A stretch of DNA of 64,000 bases from Bacillota bacterium (GCA_023443025.1 JAEZWM010000049.1:1-64000), one strand, 5' to 3'; positions 7,473 through 16,008 are shown, counted from the first letter of the stretch. Program-made: numbers and translations. Notes: generated from the sequence alone by a model not told the origin.

Positions 7473-8129
7473 ATGAAGAATTTATCAATTGTTGAAAAGT
7501 ATACCCTACTCACTCTAAATGATAAAGGAACTTTTCCATCCCTATCAACAAATTATCCTGAAGCTTGCCTACTTTCTTCTGCTATTTCAGACCTAAGTCT
7601 TAACGAGGTTATAAGTATTGATGATAAGAAAATGGTCACTGTTGTTGCTGATTTACCAGAAAATTTGGAATTATTGAGACCATTTTATGATTATTTAAAA
7701 GATATTGGATCTTTAAGTATAGCTAAGATCCTACAAGATTATACGATGAGTTTTTCTAAACGTTATGAAGAATTGTTTCAATCTATTTCTAATAGCTTAG
7801 CTGCTAAAAATAGTGTAGAAAAAGAGGAGAAGTCTGGTATCATAATAGATAAGGTAAGATATTATCCTAATAAAAGCGATGTTGAATCAGTAGTTCAAAA
7901 ACTGCGTGATGAGGTTTTAGAAAAAGATAAAGTGAGTAATGATATGTTAATCCTTAGCAGTATTTTGGACAGAGGAAAACAGCTAAATCAGTTTTTCTCA
8001 AAACATGAATCTAAAGACTTAAAAGAAAAACTTGAATTACTAAGAAAGACTGAAGCTTCGTCATTAGTAAAAACAATGATTGATCAACTGGATGCACTTA
8101 TTGTTGCAATGGCATCTATTTCAGGGTAA
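7473..8129 (+). CDS. GPP34 (GOLPH3-like) domain protein
   Basis: A 218-residue soluble helical protein. The pattern LTLNDKGTFP near the start, an all-helical core, a beta-turn segment KKMVTVVADLP and the C-terminal block YYPNKSDVESVVQKLRDEVLEKDKVSNDMLILSSILDRGKQLNQFFSKHE match the GPP34/GOLPH3 family as I recall it. That family has a G....P.p.....l...lr..ll.......r...L..LL...gll pattern. Eukaryotic members bind phosphatidylinositol-4-phosphate; bacterial members have no settled function. It has its own good RBS (AAAGGAG) and stands alone right after the recombinase. It may be the first chromosomal gene or element cargo. Confidence 0.6.
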   Translation: MKNLSIVEKYTLLTLNDKGTFPSLSTNYPEACLLSSAISDLSLNEVISIDDKKMVTVVADLPENLELLRPFYDYLKDIGSLSIAKILQDYTMSFSKRYEELFQSISNSLAAKNSVEKEEKSGIIIDKVRYYPNKSDVESVVQKLRDEVLEKDKVSNDMLILSSILDRGKQLNQFFSKHESKDLKEKLELLRKTEASSLVKTMIDQLDALIVAMASISG

Positions 8130-8233
8130 AGAATACAGAATAATTAATAAGGATATAGAATGTGTTAAGCATTTAAGAAGTTTATAAAGAAAAGATGGGA
8201 GCAATATAAACGAATAATATATTAAACCTATTT

Positions 8234-8278
8234 AAGGCAGTGTATCAGAATTACTAGGATTCTGACACTCTGCCTTTA
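8234..8278 (-). terminator. terminator shared by convergent genes
   Basis: AAGGCAGTGT-ATCAGAAT pairs with ATTCTGACACTCTGCCTT around a TACTAGG loop, giving a long stem of about 17 bp flanked by A- and T-runs. It lies between the GPP34-like gene and the convergent polyferredoxin gene and can serve both. Confidence 0.8.
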
Positions 8279-8316
8279 AATTTTTATTATACATAATATT
8301 AGTAAATTAAGCGGAA

Positions 8317-8949
8317 TTATTGCTGGTGCTTGCCATAGTATATCGCTTTGGTCGGGCAAACCTGTCTACAATTTGTACATTGAAGACATAGAGATCTATC
8401 TATAGATGCTTTATTGTCATAAGCACGAACAAGAACCGCTGTGGATGGACAAACTTTCTCACATAGTTTGCAACTAATGCATGCTTCCTTGTTCACTGTC
8501 TCGGTAAATATTGCAAATCTACCAAAAGTTCTCTGTAGTGCTCCAAATGGACAGATCAGATTATGAAACACTTCAGGTTTATACCTCAAAGTTACAAGTA
8601 TCGACAATAGTATCCATAGTGGCAGTATAGGAAGGTCAATTTGAAGTAATCTTCTTGAAACGAGGATCAAGAGAATACTTACTCCTAGAGATATCCATGC
8701 AAAATATCTGTTTTTTAAAAATTTTGGGGTTTTATCAGATTGAAGTTTTAGCTTTTTTGATATCCATTCAGTTGGGATCATAAAGGTATTCATCAGGCAT
8801 GCATACCCACAGTAGACTCTTCCTAAAAACACTGCCAATACTAAGCTTGCGAGGAATAATATCAGCCAAAGACTTGCCTTTCCATTTATCATAAGAAATA
8901 TGAATAAGCCTAAAAAACCTATTCTAATTAAATTGACTATGTATTTCAT
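8317..8949 (-). CDS. membrane polyferredoxin (NapH/YccM/NosR-C type)
   Basis: A 210-residue membrane iron-sulfur protein. Hydrophobic segments at about 5-20, 27-45, 82-98 and 104-121 enclose the family's CxxxC (GRVYCGYACL, Cys47/Cys51) and CPFG (Cys133) motifs. The C-terminus carries two 4Fe-4S ferredoxin motifs, Cys157-160-163-167 and Cys188-191-194-198. Proteins of this type pass electrons between the quinone pool or a flavoprotein and a redox partner; the partner is not encoded here. It is divergent from a Crp/Fnr regulator, and its TATAAT box (8988-8993) has the palindromic operator centred at -41.5, so activation by that regulator is likely. The 12-nt gap from AGGAGG to ATG is long. Confidence 0.88.
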   Translation of the reverse strand: MKYIVNLIRIGFLGLFIFLMINGKASLWLILFLASLVLAVFLGRVYCGYACLMNTFMIPTEWISKKLKLQSDKTPKFLKNRYFAWISLGVSILLILVSRRLLQIDLPILPLWILLSILVTLRYKPEVFHNLICPFGALQRTFGRFAIFTETVNKEACISCKLCEKVCPSTAVLVRAYDNKASIDRSLCLQCTNCRQVCPTKAIYYGKHQQ

Positions 8950-8987
8950 AATTTAAAAATACCTCCTAATATTATTGAGCTATTTAT

Positions 8988-9031
8988 ATTATAGTGATAA
9001 AATAATTAAAAAGGTGTTACTAATGTAACAC
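8988..9031 (-). promoter_or_regulatory. class II Crp/Fnr-type promoter of polyferredoxin gene
   Basis: GTGTTAC-TAAT-GTAACAC (9014-9031) is a perfect 7-4-7 palindrome with the GTTAC-N4-GTAAC core. On the minus strand a TATAAT (8993 to 8988) lies so that the operator centre falls at -41.5, counting the first T of the hexamer as -12. That is the classical activator position overlapping the -35 element. The same site lies 12 bp upstream of the regulator's own start codon, allowing autoregulation. Confidence 0.7.
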
Positions 9032-9043
9032 TAAGGGGGCTGT

Positions 9044-9712
9044 ATGAGGAAATTTTTGAAATATATTAATGAGATTAAACTCTTAAACTCTATTAAGGAA
9101 AATGATATAGAAACTTATCTTAATGATGGGAGTTTTAAAATAATAAAATATGAAAAGAACAATATTGTTCATTTCGTTGGTGATAAATGTTCTAAGCTAG
9201 AAATTATTGTTTCCGGAAAGATTGTCATAGAACGTATTGATAAGTCAGGGAACTTAATGACAATAACAGAATTCTACAGTGGCGACATACTTGGTGGAAA
9301 TTTGGTGTTTTCTAAAAATCCTTTTTACCCTATGACGGTAACTACTAAAGAAGCTACATTGATTTTAGAGATAGAAGTTGATAGACTATTCGAACTTTTC
9401 TCAGATAATCATGAATTCTTAAGAAGCTACCTTGAGTATGTATCTGACAATACAGTTATACTAAGTGATAGAATTAAACATTATGTAAATAGGACCATAC
9501 GTGAAGGTATAATTAGCTTTTTATATTATGAAAGAAAAAAGCAAGATTCGGATATAATCGAGCTTAATATAACTAAGAAAGCACTTGCTGAAAGGCTTGG
9601 TGTTCAGAGGACGTCACTTTCCAGAGAGCTTTCTAAAATGAGAGATGAAGGATTAATTAATTATGACGCTAAAAAGATTGAAATTGTTAGCAAGTCTTTG
9701 TTTAAAGATTAA
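9044..9712 (+). CDS. Crp/Fnr-family transcriptional regulator
   Basis: A 222-residue regulator with an N-terminal cyclic-nucleotide-binding-like beta roll (about 20-120; ENSG-like turns GDKCSKLEIIVSGKI, YSGDILGG), a long dimer helix and a C-terminal helix-turn-helix (about 176-203: KKALAERLGVQRTSLSRELSKM). The recognition helix R.SLSREL resembles Fnr/HcpR-type proteins. Only one Cys is near the N-terminus, so an Fnr-style iron-sulfur cluster is not supported. Two nearby GTTRC-N4-GYAAC sites, before the polyferredoxin and the cupin gene, are its likely targets. Gene context suggests redox or nitrosative stress sensing, which is inference. Confidence 0.9.
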   Translation: MRKFLKYINEIKLLNSIKENDIETYLNDGSFKIIKYEKNNIVHFVGDKCSKLEIIVSGKIVIERIDKSGNLMTITEFYSGDILGGNLVFSKNPFYPMTVTTKEATLILEIEVDRLFELFSDNHEFLRSYLEYVSDNTVILSDRIKHYVNRTIREGIISFLYYERKKQDSDIIELNITKKALAERLGVQRTSLSRELSKMRDEGLINYDAKKIEIVSKSLFKD

Positions 9713-9763
9713 TGAACCAAATATACTATATCTACATTTGAGAATAAGTAAAATTGTAAATTT

Positions 9764-9797
9764 AAGCCGGGATTGATTTAATAATCATCCCGGCTTA
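9764..9797. terminator. bidirectional terminator
   Basis: AAGCCGGGATTGATT and AATCATCCCGGCTT form a strong stem with one bulge between the convergent Crp/Fnr and cupin genes; T-rich tracts follow on the right. Confidence 0.85.
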
Positions 9798-9818
9798 TTT
9801 TGATTTTAATATTTTATA

Positions 9819-10133
9819 TTAATTTTTTGGAGCAGGAGCTTTTACTACGATTAATTCCAAGATTTCATCATGTAGATTCTTTACATTCATTTTGGTTTGG
9901 AATGGAATCTTTAAAAGTGTACCTGCATCATACTCATGTATATCTTGATCATCTAATCTAATCGAAAGCTTCCCTCTAATTACAGTCATATAGACATTAG
10001 AATTAGAAAAATGTTCCGGTAAACCGCCATCTTTTTCAAATACCATGTGCAAATAATGCACATTTTCATCAAATATAACTTTTTCAACTACGCCTTTGTC
10101 TTCAGTTGATAATGCAAAAACTTGTTCAATCAT
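9819..10133 (-). CDS. small single-domain cupin protein
   Basis: A 104-residue cupin barrel. GLPEHFSNSNVYMTVIRGKLSIRL corresponds to cupin motif 1 (a P.H........vl.G pattern with one His), and DAGTLLKIPFQTKMNVKN to motif 2 (G....iP......N). Motif 2 lacks the usual His, replaced by Asn-Val-Lys-Asn, so metal binding may be altered. The substrate is unknown. A GTTGC-N4-GCAAC operator lies exactly at -41.5 of its TATAAT, tying it to the convergent Crp/Fnr gene. Small cupins of this kind sometimes accompany redox stress regulons; that role is inferred. Confidence 0.8.
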   Translation of the reverse strand: MIEQVFALSTEDKGVVEKVIFDENVHYLHMVFEKDGGLPEHFSNSNVYMTVIRGKLSIRLDDQDIHEYDAGTLLKIPFQTKMNVKNLHDEILELIVVKAPAPKN

Positions 10134-10174
10134 ATCGTTCGCTCCCTATTAAAATATTTTATTGCTTAAAACTT

Positions 10175-10216
10175 ATTATAACAGAATAGCAATATAAATT
10201 AGGTTGCATTTGCAAC
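10175..10216 (-). promoter_or_regulatory. class II Crp/Fnr-type promoter of cupin gene
   Basis: The palindrome GTTGCATTTGCAAC (10203-10216; 5-4-5 half-sites GTTGC/GCAAC) is centred 29 nt upstream of the minus-strand TATAAT (10180 to 10175), i.e. -41.5, the same geometry as the polyferredoxin promoter. It differs from that operator at one half-site position (GTTGC against GTTAC). Confidence 0.7.
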
Positions 10217-10475
10217 GAAAGAATATAAAAAGTTATATGCTAACAAATTCAGGTTCTTCTGTGATTAATAATCTTATATATTTTAAGATATATTTAGTGC
10301 ATAAAACTAGTCTAGGAGCAAGAATAAGATAATTGAGTTTAACTTAGTGCATTTATTGATGCAATTGAAATTACATATATACTTTTTAGATACGAAGACC
10401 ATAACATATTCTATATTCGACACACTAGTTTTTTTCTAGAAGTTTTTTATTTATTATTATAAATAATTTTAAACT
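10217..10475. other. gene-free AT-rich spacer
   Basis: No ORF, repeat or convincing hairpin is visible between the cupin operator and the promoter of the first cell-wall-binding protein gene. Two TTTAGTGCAT/TTAGTGCAT-like words occur (around 10290 and 10344), too weak to interpret. Confidence 0.5.
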
Positions 10476-10505
10476 TTGACACAGTAAACCACTATAGTAT
10501 ATAAT
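10476..10505 (+). promoter_or_regulatory. sigma-A promoter of first CWBR2 gene
   Basis: TTGACA (10476-10481), an 18-bp spacer and TATAAT (10500-10505). The second paralogue has the same boxes with the same spacing at 13429-13458. Transcription should start about 244 nt before the ATG, giving a long leader. Confidence 0.75.
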
Positions 10506-10511
10506 ATACAT

Positions 10512-10755
10512 GAGAAAAGCTAATGGTTCTATCACTTTTTACTTATTAATCCAGAGATTATCTAAGCTTATTCATGAAAATCTCTTAACTCTTAAACTCC
10601 ACTTATTACATTGACTGTCGTTATATACAAACAGTAACTAAAAACTCAAATTATTGAATAAAAGTTAATAGAAAAGGATAGATTTGATTTTTTAACGACT
10701 TTAAATGTCAATGATTTAACAATCAAAAGACCGGTTAACCGGATTAGGAGGAGTC
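10512..10755 (+). promoter_or_regulatory. long conserved 5' leader of first CWBR2 gene
   Basis: The untranslated leader shares blocks with the leader of the paralogue at 13465-13704: AACTCTTRAACTCCACTTAT, TTACATTG, ATTATTGAATAAAAGTTAA and GACTTTAAATGTCAATGATT. Close to the ribosome binding site is CCGGTTAACCGG, which can fold as a CCGG/CCGG stem; the paralogue keeps the stem with a five-base loop. No conserved small ORF exists in it. Candidate cis-regulatory RNA or a set of protein sites. Confidence 0.55.
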
Positions 10756-13068
10756 ATGAAAAAACAGCATATTGGTTTAATACTTGCCTTTATTATGATT
10801 ATTTCGGCAATTCTACCGGTAGTTGCGCTTGGAGCACCTACCATAGAGAGGGTATCAGGCTCAAATAGGTATGAAACAGCTATTGCGGTTAGTAAAAGGG
10901 AATTTAACACATCAGAGACTGCAATACTTGCAAGTGGAGAGAACTTTGCAGATGCATTGGCCGGTGGTCAGTTATCAGTTATACTTCCTGCACCAATTTT
11001 ACTAACTACTGCAAATAAACTAGATGATAACGTAAAGGCTGAATTGACAAGATTAAATATAAATAAAGTCTACATTCTTGGAGGATATAATACAATCAAA
11101 CAAGCTGTAGAAGATGAAGTAAAAAAGATATGTGAAGTTGAGAGACTATATGGTAGTGATCGTTTTGAAACTTCAAAGAAAATAATAGAAAAAGCTAGAT
11201 CTCTAGGCATAACAAAAAATACAGTGTTTGCAGATGGACTAGGCTTTCCTGATGCTTTAGCAGCAGGGACGATAGTATCTGCAAGAAATTACTCTTTATC
11301 TCTATCACCTAAAGAAAAACTGCCGGTAATAGAGACGAACAAACAACTAGTCTTGGGTGGGAAGAATTCACTACCATTACCTGAATATAATGGAGAAAGA
11401 ATTGCTGGAACAAATCGATACCAAACAGCTCTTTTACTTGCAGAATATACTTATCCCGGAGCTGAATTTACATCGGAAACAATTGTACTTGTGGATGGTA
11501 CTAATTATCCTGATGCATTATCAGCAATTAGTATTGCAAATGCAAATAGTGCTCCAATACTACTAACTAATCCAAAATCACTCGATCCTGAAACTGAATA
11601 TTTTATTAGGGAAAGAGTATCAAAAGTAATAATAGTTGGAGGTAAGAATTCTGTTTCTGAAGAAGTTGAGAAAATACTTAAAGATGACTCTGTTGAAAAT
11701 TCAATCACAATAACTAAACAACCAAAAGTCGGCTTTGCTGAAGTTGGTAAATACGTTGAACTAAATGTAGAAGCACAAGGAAATGGTCTTACTTATCAAT
11801 GGCAACAAAAGGTAGTTACAAGCTGGACACCAAATGTTGTAACAGAATTTGTAGATATTAAAGATGACGGGGACAACTTTATTGGAGCTAACACAGCTAA
11901 TCTAAAAGTAAAAATTATATCAAGAGATGTGTTACTAAACAATAGATTGGAACAAGATTATAGGTGCTATGTAAAAGATGAATCCGGTAACGGGGTGTAT
12001 ACAAACATGGTTAGGGTTTACCCTAATAATGAAATTGACTATAATATTACAGAAAACCTAGATCCTTGGGAAGGAGAAAAGGTAGAACTAACTGTTGATG
12101 CTTGGGGAGATTCACCAATAGTTTATGAATGGGAATATAAAAAAAATGGAGAATGGTTATCTATACCTGCAGATAGCGTAATATACACTGGTGCAAATAC
12201 TAATAAATTAAGCTTTGTAGCCCTAGAGGAGTTAACTTACGATTATAGATGTGTTTTACGAAGTCCAAATGCACAAGACATCGAAACTAAAGCTGTAAGA
12301 GTTACGGTATATCCACTACCGGCAGAACAAGCAGAACATAATGCCTCACAATACATTTCAGTAGATTTATTTAGAAAAATAATTAAATCTGTAGAATTAT
12401 GGAATAAAGATATTGTAGGCATAGAAGGACCTAATGATGCTGTCGGAATAGTACAAGGATATGGAGCGACATTTAATGTGAAGGTTAATCATAGTTCATC
12501 AAGTCCACCAAACATAAAATATCAATGGCAGTTTAAGAAACACCCTTGGAATACATGGAAAGATATTGATTTTGTTGAAAGCAATGAACCTACACTAGCT
12601 TTTAGAATTACAAAGGGTTCCGAACACAATAGAGTTAGATGTAAAATTATAGTAAATAATGGCGAACCTATATTTTCAAAAGAGGCTATAATCAAACAAA
12701 AACTTAAGTTTAGAGGTCCTGAATCCCGAACTTTCAATGTTAAATTTGATAAAGTAAAAGAGATTAAATTAGATGTGACCGGGGATAGTCTCGTTTATAA
12801 ATGGACAAAAGATAAAGCCGGACTTAACGAAATAACCAGTCACTCTGATATTAAAATAAAAGACGGCAAAAGATCCGGGTTTGCAATATTTATTGATGAT
12901 GATACTATACTAATACATTCAGTTTGGTATTATCTGCGTAACGACGCACCTGAATATATAAAAACTATATATTGTCATATAACGGATAAATATGGTGATA
13001 AGGTTGTAGCAGGACCATATAATTTCAATTACCTAAACTATCCGGATTCCCAAATGGTTGGTGATTAA
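10756..13068 (+). CDS. secreted cell-wall-binding protein, three CWB2 repeats plus Ig-like tail
   Basis: A 770-residue exported protein. Signal peptide MKKQHIGLILAFIMIISAILPVVALGA (cut after about residue 26). Three putative cell wall binding repeat 2 (CWB2) units span about 30-315, recognised by ERVSGSNRYETA, ASGENFADALAGG, ILLT, VYILGG and their repeated variants. CWB2 triplets are known to bind anionic wall polymers non-covalently in clostridia. The rest (about 320-770) is a chain of four Ig-like units with YQWQ, YEWEY, YQWQF or YKWTK strands and Y.C or R.C strands. No sorting signal is present. AGGAGGAG precedes the ATG. Likely a surface adhesin or S-layer-associated protein. Confidence 0.9.
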   Translation: MKKQHIGLILAFIMIISAILPVVALGAPTIERVSGSNRYETAIAVSKREFNTSETAILASGENFADALAGGQLSVILPAPILLTTANKLDDNVKAELTRLNINKVYILGGYNTIKQAVEDEVKKICEVERLYGSDRFETSKKIIEKARSLGITKNTVFADGLGFPDALAAGTIVSARNYSLSLSPKEKLPVIETNKQLVLGGKNSLPLPEYNGERIAGTNRYQTALLLAEYTYPGAEFTSETIVLVDGTNYPDALSAISIANANSAPILLTNPKSLDPETEYFIRERVSKVIIVGGKNSVSEEVEKILKDDSVENSITITKQPKVGFAEVGKYVELNVEAQGNGLTYQWQQKVVTSWTPNVVTEFVDIKDDGDNFIGANTANLKVKIISRDVLLNNRLEQDYRCYVKDESGNGVYTNMVRVYPNNEIDYNITENLDPWEGEKVELTVDAWGDSPIVYEWEYKKNGEWLSIPADSVIYTGANTNKLSFVALEELTYDYRCVLRSPNAQDIETKAVRVTVYPLPAEQAEHNASQYISVDLFRKIIKSVELWNKDIVGIEGPNDAVGIVQGYGATFNVKVNHSSSSPPNIKYQWQFKKHPWNTWKDIDFVESNEPTLAFRITKGSEHNRVRCKIIVNNGEPIFSKEAIIKQKLKFRGPESRTFNVKFDKVKEIKLDVTGDSLVYKWTKDKAGLNEITSHSDIKIKDGKRSGFAIFIDDDTILIHSVWYYLRNDAPEYIKTIYCHITDKYGDKVVAGPYNFNYLNYPDSQMVGD

Positions 13069-13162
13069 TAATGAGGAAAAAATACTAAGAGTAAATCTAA
13101 TAGCGGGTAGTTGAAATATTATAAATTACTGCAAATAATTACTGGATATAAATACTATTATT

Positions 13163-13188
13163 AAAAGCTGCTCAATTGAGCGGCTTTT
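13163..13188 (+). terminator. terminator after first CWBR2 gene
   Basis: AAAAGCTGCTC and GAGCGGCTTTT form a 10-11 bp stem with one G-T pair; the T-run is short, so strength is moderate. Confidence 0.65.
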
Positions 13189-13248
13189 AAATTGGCTATA
13201 TGTTTTACTAAATTATCAGGAGAGTACTATAAATAAATGGGCAATTTG

Positions 13249-13289
13249 TTTAATATTACAGTTTTAATAATTAAAACTGTAATATTAAA
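13249..13289 (+). repeat. 18-bp perfect hairpin downstream of first CWBR2 gene
   Basis: TTTAATATTACAGTTTTA and its exact complement TAAAACTGTAATATTAAA enclose five bases. The same motif (ATTACAGTTTTAATAA, then CTGTAA, then AGGG) recurs as a hairpin after the second paralogue at 16009-16062. It is not followed by a T-run. It was probably duplicated with the gene, or is a miniature repeat. Confidence 0.7.
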
Positions 13290-13428
13290 GGGTGGATAGG
13301 TTATCCTAGAAAGGATAGATCTTTACTTTACATAGTACAATAAAATCAGGAGGACATTTTAATGACCAGAAAGAGATATGATTAAGACTAAATTTAAGAC
13401 AATTATAAAATAAGATCCCTATAAAACT
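13290..13428. other. spacer between CWBR2 paralogues
   Basis: No proper gene. At about 13350 there is AGGAGG followed by a seven-codon frame (MTRKRYD) that resembles the first codons of the CWBR2 genes (MKKRYIG). It may be the relic of another start region. With the terminator and hairpin listed separately, nothing else is seen. Confidence 0.4.
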
Positions 13429-13458
13429 TTGACACATTAAATCGAAATAGTATATAAT
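13429..13458 (+). promoter_or_regulatory. sigma-A promoter of second CWBR2 gene
   Basis: TTGACA (13429-13434), 18-bp spacer, TATAAT (13453-13458), matching the promoter of the first paralogue in both boxes and spacing. Confidence 0.75.
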
Positions 13459-13464
13459 AGAGAT

Positions 13465-13704
13465 GAGAAAACTATTGGTATTGATACAGCTTACTTATTA
13501 ATCTATAATTCATAAAGGCTTGTTTATGGAAATCTATTAACTCTTGAACTCCACTTATTACATTGGTCGCCGTTTTATCCCGTTAATAACAAATAACACG
13601 AAATTATTGAATAAAAGTTAAATGAAAAAATCTACTTTTTAATGACTTTAAATGTCAATGATTTAACAATTAAAAGACCCGGTTAATCCGGATAAGGAGG
13701 AGTC
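13465..13704 (+). promoter_or_regulatory. long conserved 5' leader of second CWBR2 gene
   Basis: A 240-nt leader with the same order of conserved blocks as 10512-10755. By eye the blocks are more alike than much of the coding DNA. The stem next to the RBS is CCGG-TTAAT-CCGG here against CCGG-TTAA-CCGG in the paralogue. Confidence 0.55.
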
Positions 13705-15990
13705 ATGAAAAAAAGGTATATTGGATTATTACTAGCCTTTATAATGATTATATCAGTGGTTCTACCGGTGGTAGCGTTTGGTGCAACAATAACCATAGAG
13801 CGTGTATCAGGCACGAATAGATATGAAACAGCTATAGAGGTAAGTAAGAGGGAATTTGTCACTTCTGATAATGTTGTACTTGCTAGTGGCGAGAACTTTG
13901 CCGATGCTTTGGCTGGAGGTCAGCTATCAGTTATACTACCGGCACCGATTCTATTGACAACAGCGAAAAAACTGGATGAAGGTGTAAAAGCAGAACTAGG
14001 AAGGTTAAACGCAAAGAAAGTCTACATACTTGGAGGAATAAATACAATTTCTCAAGATGTAGAAAATGAGGTAAAGAATATATGCGAAACTGAAAGACTC
14101 AGTGGAAATGATCGATTCGAAACATCACTAAAAATTATTGAAAAGGCAAGAGGTCTTGGCCTGAAAAAAGATACTATATATGCAGATGGCCTTGGTTTTC
14201 CGGATGCGTTGGCTGCAGGAACATTAGTTGCAGCGGAAGAATTTTCGTTAGCATTGTCTCAGAAAAATGAATTACCTGTAGTTGATGCAGATAAAAAACT
14301 AGTACTAGGAGGGACGTCATCACTACCATTACCGGGATATGTAGGAGAGAGAATAGCAGGTGAAAACAGGTATGAGACAGCATTAAAACTTGCAAGCTAT
14401 ACTTATCCGGGAGTGCAATTTACTTCTGAAACAATAGTTTTAGTAGATGGTACGAACTATCCGGATGCATTGTCTGCTATAAGCATTGCAAAAGCAAATA
14501 GTGCACCGATACTATTAACAAATCCAAAGGCACTAGATCAGGAAACAAAACAGTTCATAGAACAAAGAGTTAAAAAAGTTATAATTGTCGGTGGGAAAAA
14601 CTCTGTTTCTGAGGATGTAGTTTCTGAACTTAGTGTAGATTTTGAGGATGATTTACCAAAAATCACTAAACAAGCAATTTGGGCTGCAGCAAAAGTAGGT
14701 GAACATGTAGAATTAAGTATAGAAGCTGAAGGAAAAGGTCTTACTTATCAATGGAAAGAAAGTGTTATAACTAGCAGAACACCAAAGACTACTACAGAAT
14801 TCGTAGACATAGTAGAGGATGGAGATAATTTTATTGGATCTAATACTCCTACACTAAAAGTAAAAGTTATATCTAGAGATATATTATTAAATACTAGATT
14901 GGAACAAGATTATATTTGTTATGTAGAAGATGAAAATGGAAATGGAATATACACAGATGCAGTAAGAGTATACCCTAATAATGAAATTGATTATTATATT
15001 ACAAACGACTTACAACCCTGGGAAGGTGAAAAGGTTGAAATAAGTGTTGATGCTTGGGGAGATTCTCCAATAGCATATGAATGGCAATACGAAAAAGATG
15101 GTGAGTGGATATCAATACCTGCTGATAGCAAAATTTACAGTGGTGCAATAACAAGTGAGTTAAGTTTTATCGCTCTTGAGTCATTAAGCTACAATTATAG
15201 ATGTGTTTTACACAGTCCAAATGCTCATTCAGTAGAAACGGTTCCTGTAATTGTTGAAGTTTTTCCATTACCTGCAGAAAGCGCTATAGAAAATTTATTA
15301 AAATATATTACGATAGATCACTACAATTTGATAAAGGATGCAATATTAAAAGCACAAATTATAAAAATAGAAGGTCCTGAAGATGTAGTAGATGCTATCC
15401 AGGGCGGTGGAGCAACTTTTACTGTAGATGTAAAACAAAATTCATCAACCCCCAAAAACATAAAATATCAATGGCAGTTTAAAGAATATCCATATTACAC
15501 TTGGAAGGATATAGATTTCGTAGATAGCAATAACTCTTACCTCGGTTTTAGAGTAAAGGAAGGTTCTGAGCACAATAGGATTAGATGTAAAGTTATTGTT
15601 GATAATGGTGAACCTATATACTCACGAGAAGCTATAATAAAACAAAAACTACGACTTAAAGGTCCTGAACCAAAAACATTCTATGCTCCGTATGGTAAGG
15701 TTACTTGGATTACTGTAGATGCAACTGGAGACGGACTTGAGTATAAATGGACAACTGATAAAGAAGGGTTGGATGAACTAAAAAGTTTTAATAATATTAA
15801 AATAAAAGGGAACAAAAGGAAAGGACAATCATGGACTGTTCATGAAGATTCTATTGCAGTATTATTTTTTAATGAATATGATAAACATATTCCTTTATTA
15901 GTGCCTACAAATATATATTGTCACATAAAAGATAAATATGGAATTAAAGTAATAGCCGGACCATATCATATAGGTTCAAGTTTATATTAA
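13705..15990 (+). CDS. secreted cell-wall-binding protein, paralogue of the preceding gene
   Basis: A 761-residue protein, collinear with the preceding paralogue. Signal peptide MKKRYIGLLLAFIMIISVVLPVVAFGA, three CWB2 repeats (ERVSGTNRYETA, ERLSGNDRFETS, ERIAGENRYETA, at about 31, 125 and 217), then the same four Ig-like units with YQWK, YEWQY, YQWQF and YKWTT strands. The N-terminal wall-binding half is the more conserved; the extreme C-termini diverge (ends GSSLY). Both genes have separate promoters and leaders, so they can be expressed independently. Tandem duplication with divergence suggests antigenic or ligand diversification (inference). Confidence 0.9.
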   Translation: MKKRYIGLLLAFIMIISVVLPVVAFGATITIERVSGTNRYETAIEVSKREFVTSDNVVLASGENFADALAGGQLSVILPAPILLTTAKKLDEGVKAELGRLNAKKVYILGGINTISQDVENEVKNICETERLSGNDRFETSLKIIEKARGLGLKKDTIYADGLGFPDALAAGTLVAAEEFSLALSQKNELPVVDADKKLVLGGTSSLPLPGYVGERIAGENRYETALKLASYTYPGVQFTSETIVLVDGTNYPDALSAISIAKANSAPILLTNPKALDQETKQFIEQRVKKVIIVGGKNSVSEDVVSELSVDFEDDLPKITKQAIWAAAKVGEHVELSIEAEGKGLTYQWKESVITSRTPKTTTEFVDIVEDGDNFIGSNTPTLKVKVISRDILLNTRLEQDYICYVEDENGNGIYTDAVRVYPNNEIDYYITNDLQPWEGEKVEISVDAWGDSPIAYEWQYEKDGEWISIPADSKIYSGAITSELSFIALESLSYNYRCVLHSPNAHSVETVPVIVEVFPLPAESAIENLLKYITIDHYNLIKDAILKAQIIKIEGPEDVVDAIQGGGATFTVDVKQNSSTPKNIKYQWQFKEYPYYTWKDIDFVDSNNSYLGFRVKEGSEHNRIRCKVIVDNGEPIYSREAIIKQKLRLKGPEPKTFYAPYGKVTWITVDATGDGLEYKWTTDKEGLDELKSFNNIKIKGNKRKGQSWTVHEDSIAVLFFNEYDKHIPLLVPTNIYCHIKDKYGIKVIAGPYHIGSSLY

Positions 15991-16008
15991 AAAATAATTT
16001 TCTGACAT

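Noticed and set aside
10511..10640. Possible leader peptide in the CWB2 leaders
   Set aside because: The two leaders give unrelated peptides of different length (MRKANG... and MRKLLV...), and no RBS is seen.
10756..15990. Insertion sequence explaining the duplicated CWB2 genes
   Set aside because: No transposase or target duplication seen; simple tandem duplication is enough.
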